Notes: generated by a model not told the origin, from the sequence alone. Counted from the stretch's first letter, positions 39,125 to 46,773 are shown. The stretch is DNA of 53,955 bases from DATBDN01 sp036269895 (GCA_036269895.1 DATBDN010000052.1:1-53955); one strand, 5' to 3'. A program made the numbers and translations.

Positions 39125-39853
39125 CTATAGATCGATCGCCTGGCCCTTGTAGACGGCCAGGATCGCGTGGTAGCGGGCACGCCGGTCGGCGACGTCCCAG
39201 CCGCCGCTCAGCTTCGCGGCGGCGCGCAGCTTCGCGCGGTAGACCAAGAGTGTCGCCCGGCAGGCCTCGATCGCCGCGCGGCGCGCAGGCGTCGCCGGAC
39301 GTGAGCGCAGTTTCTGGATCAGGCCGATGGTCTTGCGCTCGTTGCGGGTGAAGCGGATCTCATGGACGCTGAAGAAGGAGTCGTCGCAGAGACTCTCGTC
39401 GAGGTTGCGCCCGAGTGAGTGCTTCGTCCACTGGGTGGCGTCGGCTGTCGTCGTGAAGCTGAATCCGCACGCCGGCGAGCATCGGTGCGGCGTGTCGGTG
39501 TAGTGGGCGGTCCAGAGGCGGATGTCGCTCCGCTTGACGCCGGCGCCGGCGAGTACGTTGAGCAGGCTCTGCGCATTGGAGAGCTGCGTATAGATGACAG
39601 GCTGCTTCACACCGCGCTGCATCTGTCGCTTGACCCAGGCCGGTGCCACCGAGTTCGGCGCGTCGCCGAGCTCGACGTCCAGGCAGTCAGCGTCGGCGGA
39701 CGAGGAGACCGCGATTGACATCCGGCTTGCGCTGGGGAAGCGCTGTTCGAGGGTCGGGAACGTGACGAAGTTTCCGTTCACGTAACCGGCCACAAAGGTG
39801 GCGTCGCCCGGGATCTCCCCGACGGTTACCGAGTCGTACATCGTGAGCGACAT
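39125..39853 (-). CDS. DUF1906/GH25-like phage-type glycoside hydrolase-like protein
   Basis: The 242-residue protein starts MYDSVTVGEIPGDATFVAGY, then MSIAVSSSADADCLDVELGD, PVIYTQLSNAQSLLNVLAGA and DIRLWTAHYTDTPHRCSPAC. This alpha/beta-barrel layout occurs next to endolysins in actinobacterial phage-like clusters, where it may be a glycosidase or wall-binding part. The C-terminal ~90 residues are Arg/Ala-rich helices. GGAGG lies before ATG 39853. It is the last gene of the amidase/holin-like cassette. Confidence 0.6.
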   Translation of the reverse strand: MSLTMYDSVTVGEIPGDATFVAGYVNGNFVTFPTLEQRFPSASRMSIAVSSSADADCLDVELGDAPNSVAPAWVKRQMQRGVKQPVIYTQLSNAQSLLNVLAGAGVKRSDIRLWTAHYTDTPHRCSPACGFSFTTTADATQWTKHSLGRNLDESLCDDSFFSVHEIRFTRNERKTIGLIQKLRSRPATPARRAAIEACRATLLVYRAKLRAAAKLSGGWDVADRRARYHAILAVYKGQAIDL

Positions 39854-39937
39854 CGTTGATGCCTCCTAACGAGGATCGGGTGCAGGAGTGAAGTCACCGT
39901 AAGTCCGGCGCGAGTCTCGTTCCACGCATTTAGACAC

Positions 39938-40249
39938 TTAGGCGAGCAGGTCGGGCGGGGCGTCGAACAGCGGTGTCTCGGCGTCACGGCGCGGCACCGC
40001 GAGCGGAGTGACCACCCTGCGCGCCAACCAGCCGCATGCCGTGAGCAGCGCGAGGGCTGCGCCGAAAACGATGGTGCTCTCACGATCGCGTCGCGCCAGA
40101 CCACGTGAGACGCCGCCAGCAAGTGCGCCCACGGCGGCGAAGAACGCTGCGAGCACGGGCTCGCGCCTGACGAGCGAGGCGGGATGGCCCTCGACCTCGA
40201 GTGAAGGCTCGTCGTCGCCGGCGCTGTGGAAGTGGTTGTGCGAGCTCAT
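39938..40249 (-). CDS. small two-helix membrane protein, holin-like
   Basis: The 103-residue protein has a hydrophilic N-terminus (SSHNHFHSAGDDEPSLEVEG) and two helices, EPVLAAFFAAVGALAGGV and STIVFGAALALLTACGWLAR, joined by a basic turn, then a Pro/Arg tail. The layout and the ATGA overlap with an amidase gene are those of a holin, but the sequence itself is not diagnostic. It could also be a domesticated export or anchoring partner. Confidence 0.6.
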   Translation of the reverse strand: MSSHNHFHSAGDDEPSLEVEGHPASLVRREPVLAAFFAAVGALAGGVSRGLARRDRESTIVFGAALALLTACGWLARRVVTPLAVPRRDAETPLFDAPPDLLA

Positions 40250-41094
40250 GGCACCGGCAACTCCTTTCTCTTGCGTGCGCGCACCAGGTAGAGCTGCGGA
40301 CGGAGGTCCGGATTTCTGATGAAGCGCTGTACGCGGGGAGTGGCGCCGTGGCGGGCCACGACGTCCAGCGGGAAGCCGAGATAGAAGGTCACGAGCTTGG
40401 TCGCGCCGTCTGTCGGTGGGTCGTAGCTACCACTTTCCGCGATCTCAGGCAGATGTCGCGCGTGGAGGCGCTTGTCGAGGTGTGCCTGGAACTCGCGCAC
40501 GTCGTCCCCGCTGTCGCCGGGCGACAACGCGCGCGAGGCGTAGGTGCTTCCGCCGAGCACCAGCTCGATCCGCAGATCGCCCGGGTCGGTGTGGTGAAAG
40601 ACGTTTTGGTTGGCGACGTGTTGGTGGCCGCAATGGCCGCTGTAATCGACGAAGCCCTCGCCGCTCATGCGCCGCTCGTGGTCCACCGGGACGAACGTCA
40701 CCCCACAGGTGCGCGGCACTTTGAAGTTGCGCTCGATCCAGCGTGCGAGCTCGGCGATCGCCGCGTACTGCCCCGCTGACCAGCTGGGCGTGTCCTTTGC
40801 GAAGCCGACCAGCTCGACCTGAATCACGTTGGCTTTGTTCGTCTCCGGAGTGCCACCTGGGTGCTCGAGGCTGCGCGCGGCGAGGGAGAGTGGCACGTGC
40901 TGGAAAAGGCGCTGGCGCCCGTTCTTGTACTCGAGCGTGAAGTGCGGCCAGCCGTTGTTGGCGCGGTACGCGCTGATCGCGTCCTCCGCCGAGAACCCCT
41001 CGGTGGTATGCCAGACGAGTTTCCGGCCGCCCTCGACCTGCTTCCCGGCATGGTTGCCGACGAGCTTGTTGGCGTTTGGATGCCAGTTCTTCAT
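40246..41094 (-). CDS. N-acetylmuramoyl-L-alanine amidase (Amidase_2 type), endolysin-like
   Basis: The 282-residue protein shows the amidase_2/PGRP pattern: KLVWHTTEGFSAEDAISAYR (zinc His), WPHFTLEYKNGRQRLFQHVP, NVIQVELVGFAKDTPSW, and VPVDHERRMSGEGFVDYSGH with GHQHVANQNVFHHTDPGDL (second zinc His and catalytic residues). A C-terminal ~90-residue part resembles a peptidoglycan-binding repeat. No signal peptide is seen, as in phage lysins that depend on holins. I chose ATG 41094 over TTG 41127. Confidence 0.85.
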   Translation of the reverse strand: MKNWHPNANKLVGNHAGKQVEGGRKLVWHTTEGFSAEDAISAYRANNGWPHFTLEYKNGRQRLFQHVPLSLAARSLEHPGGTPETNKANVIQVELVGFAKDTPSWSAGQYAAIAELARWIERNFKVPRTCGVTFVPVDHERRMSGEGFVDYSGHCGHQHVANQNVFHHTDPGDLRIELVLGGSTYASRALSPGDSGDDVREFQAHLDKRLHARHLPEIAESGSYDPPTDGATKLVTFYLGFPLDVVARHGATPRVQRFIRNPDLRPQLYLVRARKRKELPVP

Positions 41095-41180
41095 GGGTGA
41101 CAGTGGCGCCTGAGCCGCTGCGCGCAATCTATTTCCAGTCGAGGGCGCTCGTCAATCCCGCATTCCGGGTCTTCCCGTGG

Positions 41181-41186
41181 TAGGAC
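41181..41186 (+). promoter_or_regulatory. possible -10 hexamer for 41196 gene
   Basis: TAGGAC ends 9 nt before GTG 41196, the same hexamer and spacing as at the PBP gene. Confidence 0.3.
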
Positions 41187-41195
41187 CGGCGTGAG

Positions 41196-42062
41196 GTGAT
41201 CGAGTGGACGATCGCGACGCGGCCGTACCCGTATCCATTCGGCCAAGGCGCACACGGCTTGCCCGAGTCGCGCAACGCGATTGCGGGCACGAGCGATCTC
41301 GGGACGGCCGAATGGGCACGGCGCCGGCGCAAGCTCAACATGCGCCGCACGCTCGACACGCTTGCGCGAAACCCCGACCTCGATGGCCGGCAGAAGTGGC
41401 CGCTGCTGGACTCGTTCGGTCGCAGGATCGCGCTGATTGAGCGCCAGGCCGATCGCTGGGAGCTGTCCGACCCGGCGAGCGGTCACATCGTCTTCGTCGA
41501 CCACAGCCTGGATCGCCGCCAGATCGAGGTGCAGGGCCGTGGGTGCATGGTCGACGACGAGCTCGAGCGGTCGCACGCGCTCATCGCGTTCCGGGCGCTC
41601 GACAGAACGGCGCTGCCTCCCGGCGCGAGCATCGTGCCGTTCCGGCTTCGGGCGTTCGTGGATCGGTTGGCGCTACCCGAGCCAGTCCGCCGTGTCGTCG
41701 ACGAATACGACGCGGGCTCAGGTGGCTCCGCAGTCACGGCCGGCACGCCAGATGTCGTGCGCGATCCCGGGTTCAGCAGCGGCGAGGGGTTCCTCGGCGA
41801 GGACGGCAAGCAGCGTACGTACGCGACCTACAACGCGAAGCCTCCGTTCGGCGGGGCGATGTACTTCTCGGTCAACACGACCGGCGTCCACGGCGGCGGC
41901 ATCGCGCGCGGGGTCGCCCGCGCCGGCGATGCATTCGAGCGTCTCGACGAGTTCGGCTACGCCGACCCGAACGTTGCCGACGGCGAGCCGCTGGCGACGT
42001 GGGTCTACGGACGCCTCAGCGGCACCCGGATGTTCGGCTGGCTGCCGGTGCGCGCGCCGTAA
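41196..42062 (+). CDS. conserved-looking hypothetical protein
   Basis: The 288-residue protein has no membrane segment or signal peptide that I can see. Features are an aromatic N-terminus (IEWTIATRPYPYPFGQGAHG), a middle with FGRRIALIERQADRWELSDP and ALPPGASIVPFRLRAFVDRL, and a Gly-rich end (FGGAMYFSVNTTGVHGGGI...LATWVYGRLSGTRMFGWLPV). Codon use is normal for the window. It does not match a family known to me. It is divergent from the amidase cassette and overlaps the DUF1990 gene tail by 47 bp. Confidence 0.7.
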   Translation: MIEWTIATRPYPYPFGQGAHGLPESRNAIAGTSDLGTAEWARRRRKLNMRRTLDTLARNPDLDGRQKWPLLDSFGRRIALIERQADRWELSDPASGHIVFVDHSLDRRQIEVQGRGCMVDDELERSHALIAFRALDRTALPPGASIVPFRLRAFVDRLALPEPVRRVVDEYDAGSGGSAVTAGTPDVVRDPGFSSGEGFLGEDGKQRTYATYNAKPPFGGAMYFSVNTTGVHGGGIARGVARAGDAFERLDEFGYADPNVADGEPLATWVYGRLSGTRMFGWLPVRAP

Positions 42063-42693
42063 CTGGTCGCGTTCGTGGCGCGGACAGGTGGTTCGACACC
42101 AAAGCCGCGATGCGCTTGCACGCGCCGGACAGATAGCGGTGGCGCTGACGCTGGCCTATCACGCGCATTCCGATCCGCGTGAAGGGGTTCGCCGCCGCGG
42201 TCAGCCGCGAATACGAGCGGATGCGGAACTGGACGTCCCCCGTGTCGAGCCACTTCCACAGCTCCCAGGACATCTCGCCCTGCTCGACGTGGCCCTCGAG
42301 TGTTCGGTAGGGCCAGCCCCATACCCGCACGGCGCGGCCGTCGACTTCGCGCGTTTCGTCAGTGATCCGCCCGACGCGGCAGCCGGCGTATGTGCGCAGG
42401 AACAGGAAGCGCAGCTCCAGGAGCATGTCGCGGCCCTCGAGCGGCGCCGCTTCGTCGTAGTGGGCGCGGACGATGTCGGGGTCCGCAACCTTGTAGTCGC
42501 GCAGCAGCATCTGTGCAATCGCGAACGGCCCGCCCTGCTCGGGGGGTCCCGGCGCCTCTCGCGGAAGCGGCTCGCAGTAGTCGTCGATGCGCCAGCCCTC
42601 CTCCGGCGCGTGTGGCGCCTCCGGGTCGTAGTTGAGCGGCTTGCCGTGCAGCGCTGCGAGTCGCTCGGCGACGCTAGGCATGGGACACTTCAT
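42016..42693 (-). CDS. DUF1990-family protein (copy 2)
   Basis: The 225-residue protein shares layout with its upstream neighbour: LLRDYKVADPDIVRAHYDEA, MLLELRFLFLRTYAGCRVGR, VWGWPYRTLEGHVEQGEMSW and VQFRIRSYSRLTAAANPFTR. These match DUF1990, a family of unknown function resembling a ligand-binding fold. The start may be ATG 42693 or 42681; both overlap the end of the other DUF1990 gene. The last 30 residues are Arg/Ala-rich and antisense to the 41196 gene, and may not be conserved. Confidence 0.8.
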   Translation of the reverse strand: MKCPMPSVAERLAALHGKPLNYDPEAPHAPEEGWRIDDYCEPLPREAPGPPEQGGPFAIAQMLLRDYKVADPDIVRAHYDEAAPLEGRDMLLELRFLFLRTYAGCRVGRITDETREVDGRAVRVWGWPYRTLEGHVEQGEMSWELWKWLDTGDVQFRIRSYSRLTAAANPFTRIGMRVIGQRQRHRYLSGACKRIAALVSNHLSAPRTRPVTARAPAASRTSGCR

Positions 42694-43387
42694 CGACCCG
42701 GCGCGTATGGATGTCGATCCCGCCGGTGACGCGTCCGCCAGCCAGCTCAGCGACCCTCTGCAGCATCGAGGTCCACATGTGCAGCTGAACCTCCTTCGCC
42801 ATGCGCAGGCGGTCGTAGAGCAGGTGTACCAGCGGTCCCGCGCTCCGCGCCCACGACTCGATCTCGAACACGACCATGCCGTCCTCTTCGCGCGCCGAGA
42901 AGCGGATCTGGCCGGCCTCGAGGTGCCCCTCGAGCGTGACTAGCCGGAAGCACGTCGGCGTCCGCTCGACTACGCGGACCGGGCCGTCCCACGGGCCTGC
43001 CATGTGCACCACATACTGGTCGCCGAGGCGCATCTCGCCCTGCTCGCCGTGCACCTTCTGGAAGCTCGCGAACTCGGTCGGCGCGACGCAGTCCGGGTCG
43101 GCGGCGACGCGCGCGATCACGTCCTCGGCCGTCATCGTCGTATCGCGGATCCGCGTGCGGTAGACGCGGTGGAACAGCGGCCCGTGCCCGTCGTCGGGGC
43201 GCTGGAGCTCGTCATGGTCGGCCGAGTCGGGCAGGGCCGGCGGCGCGTCGCCGTCGGGATCGCCGCGCTCTTCGAGCCGGTGCATCGGCACCGTGCGCCA
43301 GATGTAGCGCCACGACGTGAGCGCCACGCCGACCGGCCAGCGGGCAGCACCGCCGAGGCGGCGGCGAACTGGAAGACGCGCGGGCAT
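42674..43387 (-). CDS. DUF1990-family protein (copy 1)
   Basis: The 237-residue protein has the DUF1990 core in its second half: PLFHRVYRTRIRDTTMTAED, GEQGEMRLGDQYVVHMAGPW, CFRLVTLEGHLEAGQIRFSA and VVFEIESWARSAGPLVHLLY. The N-terminal part (GVALTSWRYIWRTVPMHRLE) is also typical. It is followed without gap by a second DUF1990 gene, so this is a tandem pair of diverged paralogues that may form a complex. The function is unknown. A 15-bp palindrome lies upstream. Confidence 0.8.
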   Translation of the reverse strand: MPARLPVRRRLGGAARWPVGVALTSWRYIWRTVPMHRLEERGDPDGDAPPALPDSADHDELQRPDDGHGPLFHRVYRTRIRDTTMTAEDVIARVAADPDCVAPTEFASFQKVHGEQGEMRLGDQYVVHMAGPWDGPVRVVERTPTCFRLVTLEGHLEAGQIRFSAREEDGMVVFEIESWARSAGPLVHLLYDRLRMAKEVQLHMWTSMLQRVAELAGGRVTGGIDIHTRRVDEVSHA

Positions 43388-43395
43388 GGGCCTCC

Positions 43396-43410
43396 GCTAC
43401 CCCGGGTAGC
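43396..43410. promoter_or_regulatory. 15-bp perfect palindrome between divergent genes
   Basis: GCTACCC-C-GGGTAGC lies in the 31-bp gap between the DUF1990 gene (start 43387, minus) and the small membrane protein gene (start 43419, plus). It is a candidate operator for both. Confidence 0.4.
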
Positions 43411-43418
43411 GCGTTGGC

Positions 43419-43637
43419 ATGCTGACTCAGGGGATTCACCGTGCGGGCGTGCGCGGCTGGATGTTCCACGGCATGTCGCTCGGATCGGTGCTCCTGTGCC
43501 TGCTGCTGTGGCAGCGAGCGAAGACCGTCGACCAGGATGAACGCGGCAACGCCGAGCGCCGCGCGCTATTCGTTGGCCTGTGGCCGCCGACGCTCTGGCT
43601 GATTGGCGACTCGATCGAGCAGCACGAGCGCCGCTAG
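43419..43637 (+). CDS. small two-helix membrane protein
   Basis: The 72-residue protein has one clear helix (WMFHGMSLGSVLLCLLLW), a charged loop (QRAKTVDQDERGNAERR) and a second hydrophobic part (ALFVGLWPPTLWLIGDSI). Third codon positions fit the window. No family is recognised. It ends just before the 43639 repeat, so it marks the last chromosomal gene before the inserted element. Confidence 0.6.
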   Translation: MLTQGIHRAGVRGWMFHGMSLGSVLLCLLLWQRAKTVDQDERGNAERRALFVGLWPPTLWLIGDSIEQHERR

Positions 43638-43638
43638 C

Positions 43639-43678
43639 GCCGCCGGGTGGATTCGAACCACCGACACCAGGTTCAGGA
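43639..43678. repeat. att-like repeat: copy of tRNA-Arg 3' half (distal end)
   Basis: This 40-bp segment matches 46060-46099 with two mismatches. On the minus strand it reads from the anticodon loop (TCCTGAA) through the T arm (GGTGG-TTCGAAT-CCACC) to acceptor-like CGGCGGC. There is no 5' tRNA half next to it. This is the expected remnant of integration into the 3' end of tRNA-Arg. Confidence 0.8.
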
Positions 43679-43758
43679 CCCGAGTGTCCTGCTTTACACA
43701 CCCCTGGGGTGGTCAGGGCAGGACGCTTGCCCAACTACCGCCCTTGGACGACTTCCCG

Positions 43759-44253
43759 TCAGTCGCTCGAAGGCGCTGCGATGACGCTTCCGGCGCTCTC
43801 CGGGTCGGCTGCCAGCCCATCGCGCAACACGAGCAGCAATGCCCGCAGCTGTTCGCGCTGCTCGTCATCGAGCGCAGCGAACAACGCGCTCTCAGTCTCC
43901 CGCTGAGCGCGGGCCGCGCTGACCAACCGCTTCTCGCCTGATCGTGTGAGCTTGACCAGGTGGCGGCGGCGGTCGCCGGGGTCGCGTTCACGCGTGACGA
44001 GCCCGGCGGCTTCAAGGGGGTTCAGCAGCGTGACCAGGATGCTCGGGTCCACGCCCATCGTCTGCTGAAGCTCGCGCTGCGCGAGTCCGTCGTGATCCTG
44101 CAGCAGTCCCAGGATTTGGAACTGGCGCGGCTTCAGGTCGTGGGCCGTGTGTGCAGCACGCAAGCGGCGCATCGCCTCGTGCCCGATCAACGCCAGGAGC
44201 AGGCCTGGGCTCGAACGGTGCTCTTCGAGAATGCTCGGCGTTTGCGCTGACAC
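43759..44253 (-). CDS. MarR-family transcriptional regulator
   Basis: The 164-residue protein has a winged helix: LKPRQFQILGLLQDHDGLAQ, RELQQTMGVDPSILVTLLNP (recognition helix) and the wing GLVTRERDPGDRRRHLVKLT. MarR dimers usually repress a divergent gene and release it on binding phenolic or oxidising compounds. The divergent gene is an oxidoreductase with 89 bp between starts and an ATAG-N9-CTAT dyad inside. The start is GTG 44253. Confidence 0.9.
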   Translation of the reverse strand: MSAQTPSILEEHRSSPGLLLALIGHEAMRRLRAAHTAHDLKPRQFQILGLLQDHDGLAQRELQQTMGVDPSILVTLLNPLEAAGLVTRERDPGDRRRHLVKLTRSGEKRLVSAARAQRETESALFAALDDEQREQLRALLLVLRDGLAADPESAGSVIAAPSSD

Positions 44254-44282
44254 GGCTTCATGTGGATCTTATCGTCTCCTAG

Positions 44283-44302
44283 ATAGTTGAGGTAGCTATA
44301 TT
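44283..44302. promoter_or_regulatory. candidate MarR operator overlapping -10 of oxidoreductase
   Basis: ATAG (44283-44286) and CTAT (44296-44299) are symmetric across 9 bp and overlap TATATT (44297-44302), the best -10 for the rightward gene. Binding there could block both promoters. Confidence 0.4.
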
Positions 44303-44342
44303 GTTGTGACCGCAACACTTCCACTGTCGAAGGAGACCCCCC

Positions 44343-45275
44343 ATGCGCGCCATCACCCTCACCGCCCCCGACATGCCACCCGTCTTGAGCGAAGACCTGC
44401 CGGAGCCCACGCTCGCCGACTCCGACGTGCTCATTCGTGTGCACGCATCGTCTTTGAACCCGGTCGACAACTCGATTGCCGCGGGCATGCTCGCGAGCAT
44501 GGGTCTTGAATACGACTACCCCGTCGTCCTCGGACGCGACTACGCCGGGGTCGTTGAGCGGACCGGCTCCGCCGTCACCGGCTACCAGTCCGGCGACAAG
44601 GTCTTCGGATTCCTTCTCCACGCCAATCCAACGGTCCGCGACGGTGCCTGGAGCGAACAGGTCACCGTGACCGAAGAGCTGTCAATCGCACTCGCCCCGC
44701 AAGGGGTCGACCTGGCAATCGCAGGTGCGGCACCGCTGGCCGGCATCACGGCGCTCGCCCTCACCGACGCGCTCGACCTCTCCGAGGGTGACGTAGTCCT
44801 CGTGGCCGGTGCAACCGGTGGTGTCGGCAGCATGGCCGTGCAGCTCGCCGCCCGGGCCGGTGCTCGCGTGATTGCCCCCGCCCTCACTGAGGATGAGGGG
44901 TTCCTGGCCGATCTCGGCGTGACCGACGTCATTCCGCGTGAGGGCGACGTGGTCCAGCTCGTGCGCGAGCGCTACCCCGAGGGCGTCGACGCGTTGATCG
45001 ACCTCGTCAACTACGCGCCCGGGACCTACGAGGCCGCACTGAAGGATGGCGGGCGCGTTGCTTCATCGACGGGGGCCGCTGGTGATGGACCCGGCCGGAC
45101 CAATGTGATGGCTAGCCCGACCCCTGGGAACCTGCAGCGACTCGCCGCACTGCTGACCGACGGCTCGCTGCGCGTCCCGATCCAGGCGACCTACAACCTG
45201 GCGCAGGCCCCCGAGGCGCTCGCGGCCCTACCCGCGCAGCACACTCAGGGCAAGCTCGCCATCCAGGTGGGCTGA
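44343..45275 (+). CDS. MDR-type quinone/NADPH oxidoreductase
   Basis: The 310-residue protein is a zinc-free medium-chain dehydrogenase. Seen are the N-terminal GroES-like part (LIRVHASSLNPVDNSIAAGM, VVLGRDYAGVVERTGSAVTG, GDKVFGFL) and the NADPH loop VVLVAGATGGVGSMAVQLAA, then VDALIDLVNYAPGTYEAALK. No cysteine cluster for structural zinc is present. Such enzymes reduce quinones or enones with NADPH. AAGGAGA precedes the ATG. It is cargo of the tRNA-Arg element, probably under MarR control. Confidence 0.9.
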   Translation: MRAITLTAPDMPPVLSEDLPEPTLADSDVLIRVHASSLNPVDNSIAAGMLASMGLEYDYPVVLGRDYAGVVERTGSAVTGYQSGDKVFGFLLHANPTVRDGAWSEQVTVTEELSIALAPQGVDLAIAGAAPLAGITALALTDALDLSEGDVVLVAGATGGVGSMAVQLAARAGARVIAPALTEDEGFLADLGVTDVIPREGDVVQLVRERYPEGVDALIDLVNYAPGTYEAALKDGGRVASSTGAAGDGPGRTNVMASPTPGNLQRLAALLTDGSLRVPIQATYNLAQAPEALAALPAQHTQGKLAIQVG

Positions 45276-45321
45276 TCGGGCTCGGGATCGCATCGCCACA
45301 ACGGGCAGCGGGCAGCAGAGC

Positions 45322-46097
45322 GGATACCCCTCGGGCAAGATCGGGCACCTGGACTCGGCCAGCCAGATCGTCGCCCTGCTCGACGCCGCCGCCGAACTCG
45401 ACAGCCGGCAAACGGCACGCACCGACGGCCGCCGCGCCCTGGTGGCAGCTCTCGCCTTCGCGGGCCTGCGCGCGAGGAGGCGGCGGACCTTCGTTGGCGC
45501 GACGTCGACCTGGCGGTCGGGAGGATCTACGTCGGGCGCTCAAAGACCGACGCCGAAATGCGTGAGGTCGACCTCTTGCCCATTCTGCGCGACGAGCTGC
45601 TGCAGCACAGACTCGCCGCCAGCTCGGCTGCTCCCGATGAGCGCGTGTTCACGACCGTGCGTGGCGGCGACCGGGACCGCAACAACATCGGTCTCCGCGT
45701 CATGCGACCTGTCGTCGCACGCGCCGACGAGCTCTTCGCGGAACGCGGTGAGCATCCTCTCCCCGAAGGCGTGACAGCTCACAAGCTCCGCCACACGTTC
45801 GCTTCGGTCCTCATCGCGCTCGGACGCGACCCTGCCTACGTGATGGCACAGCTGGGGCATGCGGATCCAGGCTTCACGCTTCGGGTCTACACGCACACCA
45901 TGCGCCGCGGGGATGGCCAGCGAGAGGCGCTCCGCGCGCTCGTCGACGGCCTTCAATGGGCACAAATGGGCACAAATCCCGTTGTGCCCGACTCGAGCCC
46001 CGTCCCGCCGGTAGACGATGGTCCGGCAGAACCCCGCATCACCAGCGGCGATCACCAATGCCCCCGGGTGGATTCGAACCACCGACACCAGGTTTAG
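45322..46097 (+). pseudogene. tyrosine recombinase (integrase), truncated and frameshifted
   Basis: The C-terminal catalytic domain is recognisable: HLDSASQIVALLDAAAEL, VAALAFAGLR (catalytic Arg), then in another frame EEAADLRWRDVDLAVGRI, YVGRSKTDAE (Lys), VTAHKLRHTFASVLIALG (HxxR), AQLGHADPGFTLRVYTHTM (His and nucleophile Tyr). The reading frame shifts at about 45469-45474, right after the first Arg. The N-terminal DNA-binding half is missing. The stop (46095-46097) lies inside tRNA-Arg. This was the enzyme that placed the element in that tRNA. Confidence 0.85.
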
Positions 46098-46131
46098 GAA
46101 ACCTGTGCTCTATCCCCTGAGCTACGGGGGC
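46059..46131 (-). tRNA. tRNA-Arg (anticodon CCT)
   Basis: On the minus strand GCCCCCG (from 46131) pairs with CGGGGGC, the D arm is GCTC/GAGC, the anticodon arm CAGGT-TTCCTAA-ACCTG gives CCT, the variable loop is GTGTC and the T arm GGTGG-TTCGAAT-CCACC. CCA is not encoded. The integrase remnant lies against its 3' side, and both flanking reading frames end inside it. Confidence 0.97.
46060..46099. repeat. att-like repeat within tRNA-Arg (proximal end)
   Basis: This partner of 43639-43678 covers the tRNA from the anticodon loop to the acceptor end. The longest near-exact core (46065-46099) is 35 bp with one mismatch. Confidence 0.8.
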
Positions 46132-46721
46132 GTGCCGTCCGAGGGTAGCCCCGGCTTTGGCACGAACGTATGCGTCGCATGCCAGTGGCGGGCGCGCTCT
46201 CGTGCCACCTCCGCGTGCTGCGGCTCGGCCTGTTCGTACCAGTCCACCATGGCGTCGAAGGCGCGGCCGATCGCGGCGTCGCCGGGGTCGGCGATCAGCT
46301 CGGCCGGCGGCGGTCCGACGAGCGGTTGCGCGTGCCGGCGCGCGAATGCCAGGTCGAGCAGGAACCAGTGCGCCGGCTCGAGCTCCGGGTCGAACCCGAC
46401 GTGGTGTTCGGAGGCGCCGGTGTTGAAGTTCAGGCTCCAGCGCGGACGTTCGCCGGGATCCGCGAGCGCCGCGAGCTCGTAGACGACCAGCTCGAGCTTG
46501 CGACCGGGACACGGCAGTGCTTCGTGCGCGGTCGCTTTGACGAGGCGCTCGAGGGCCGGCCGCTCCGCGCGCTCGACCGCTACGAGCACGTCGACGTCAC
46601 TCGTTCCCGGCACGTATGCGCCGACCGCCCCACTGCCCGTGAGATAGACGGCGCGCAGTCGTTCTCCGAGCGCGTTTTCGATAACGCGCGTCAACTCGCA
46701 TGAGTACTTGCGCGGGACCAC
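46122..46721 (-). CDS. nucleotidyltransferase, aminoglycoside adenylyltransferase-like
   Basis: The 199-residue protein has the polymerase-beta-type core YLTGSGAVGAYVPGTSDVDV, LVAV (GS and DxD metal site), as in AadA/ANT(9) enzymes. The second half has RWSLNFNTGASEHHVGFDPE, FLLDLAFARRHAQPLVGPPP and WYEQAEPQHAEVARERARHW. Streptomycin/spectinomycin modification is possible but the family includes proteins of other function. The start is GTG 46721. The stop lies inside tRNA-Arg. It is divergent from the ABC transporter operon. Confidence 0.75.
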   Translation of the reverse strand: MVPRKYSCELTRVIENALGERLRAVYLTGSGAVGAYVPGTSDVDVLVAVERAERPALERLVKATAHEALPCPGRKLELVVYELAALADPGERPRWSLNFNTGASEHHVGFDPELEPAHWFLLDLAFARRHAQPLVGPPPAELIADPGDAAIGRAFDAMVDWYEQAEPQHAEVARERARHWHATHTFVPKPGLPSDGTPP

Positions 46722-46773
46722 GTCGCATCGTTTATGGTGCCGGATCAGCGCTACCGGAGGAGGGAGACTTAGG

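Larger units (their letters stand above)
43679..46059. mobile_element. decayed integrative element in tRNA-Arg
   Basis: This ~2.4-kb segment is bounded by direct repeats of the tRNA-Arg 3' half. It holds a MarR regulator, an oxidoreductase and a frameshifted, N-terminally truncated tyrosine integrase that lies next to the tRNA, the usual position. No replication or transfer gene remains, so it is probably a deletion remnant of a larger prophage or genomic island, kept with a MarR-controlled cargo. Confidence 0.75.

Noticed and set aside
43639..43740. A second complete tRNA gene
   Set aside because: Only the anticodon-loop-to-acceptor half is present; no D arm or matching 5' acceptor strand follows, so it is an att-like remnant.
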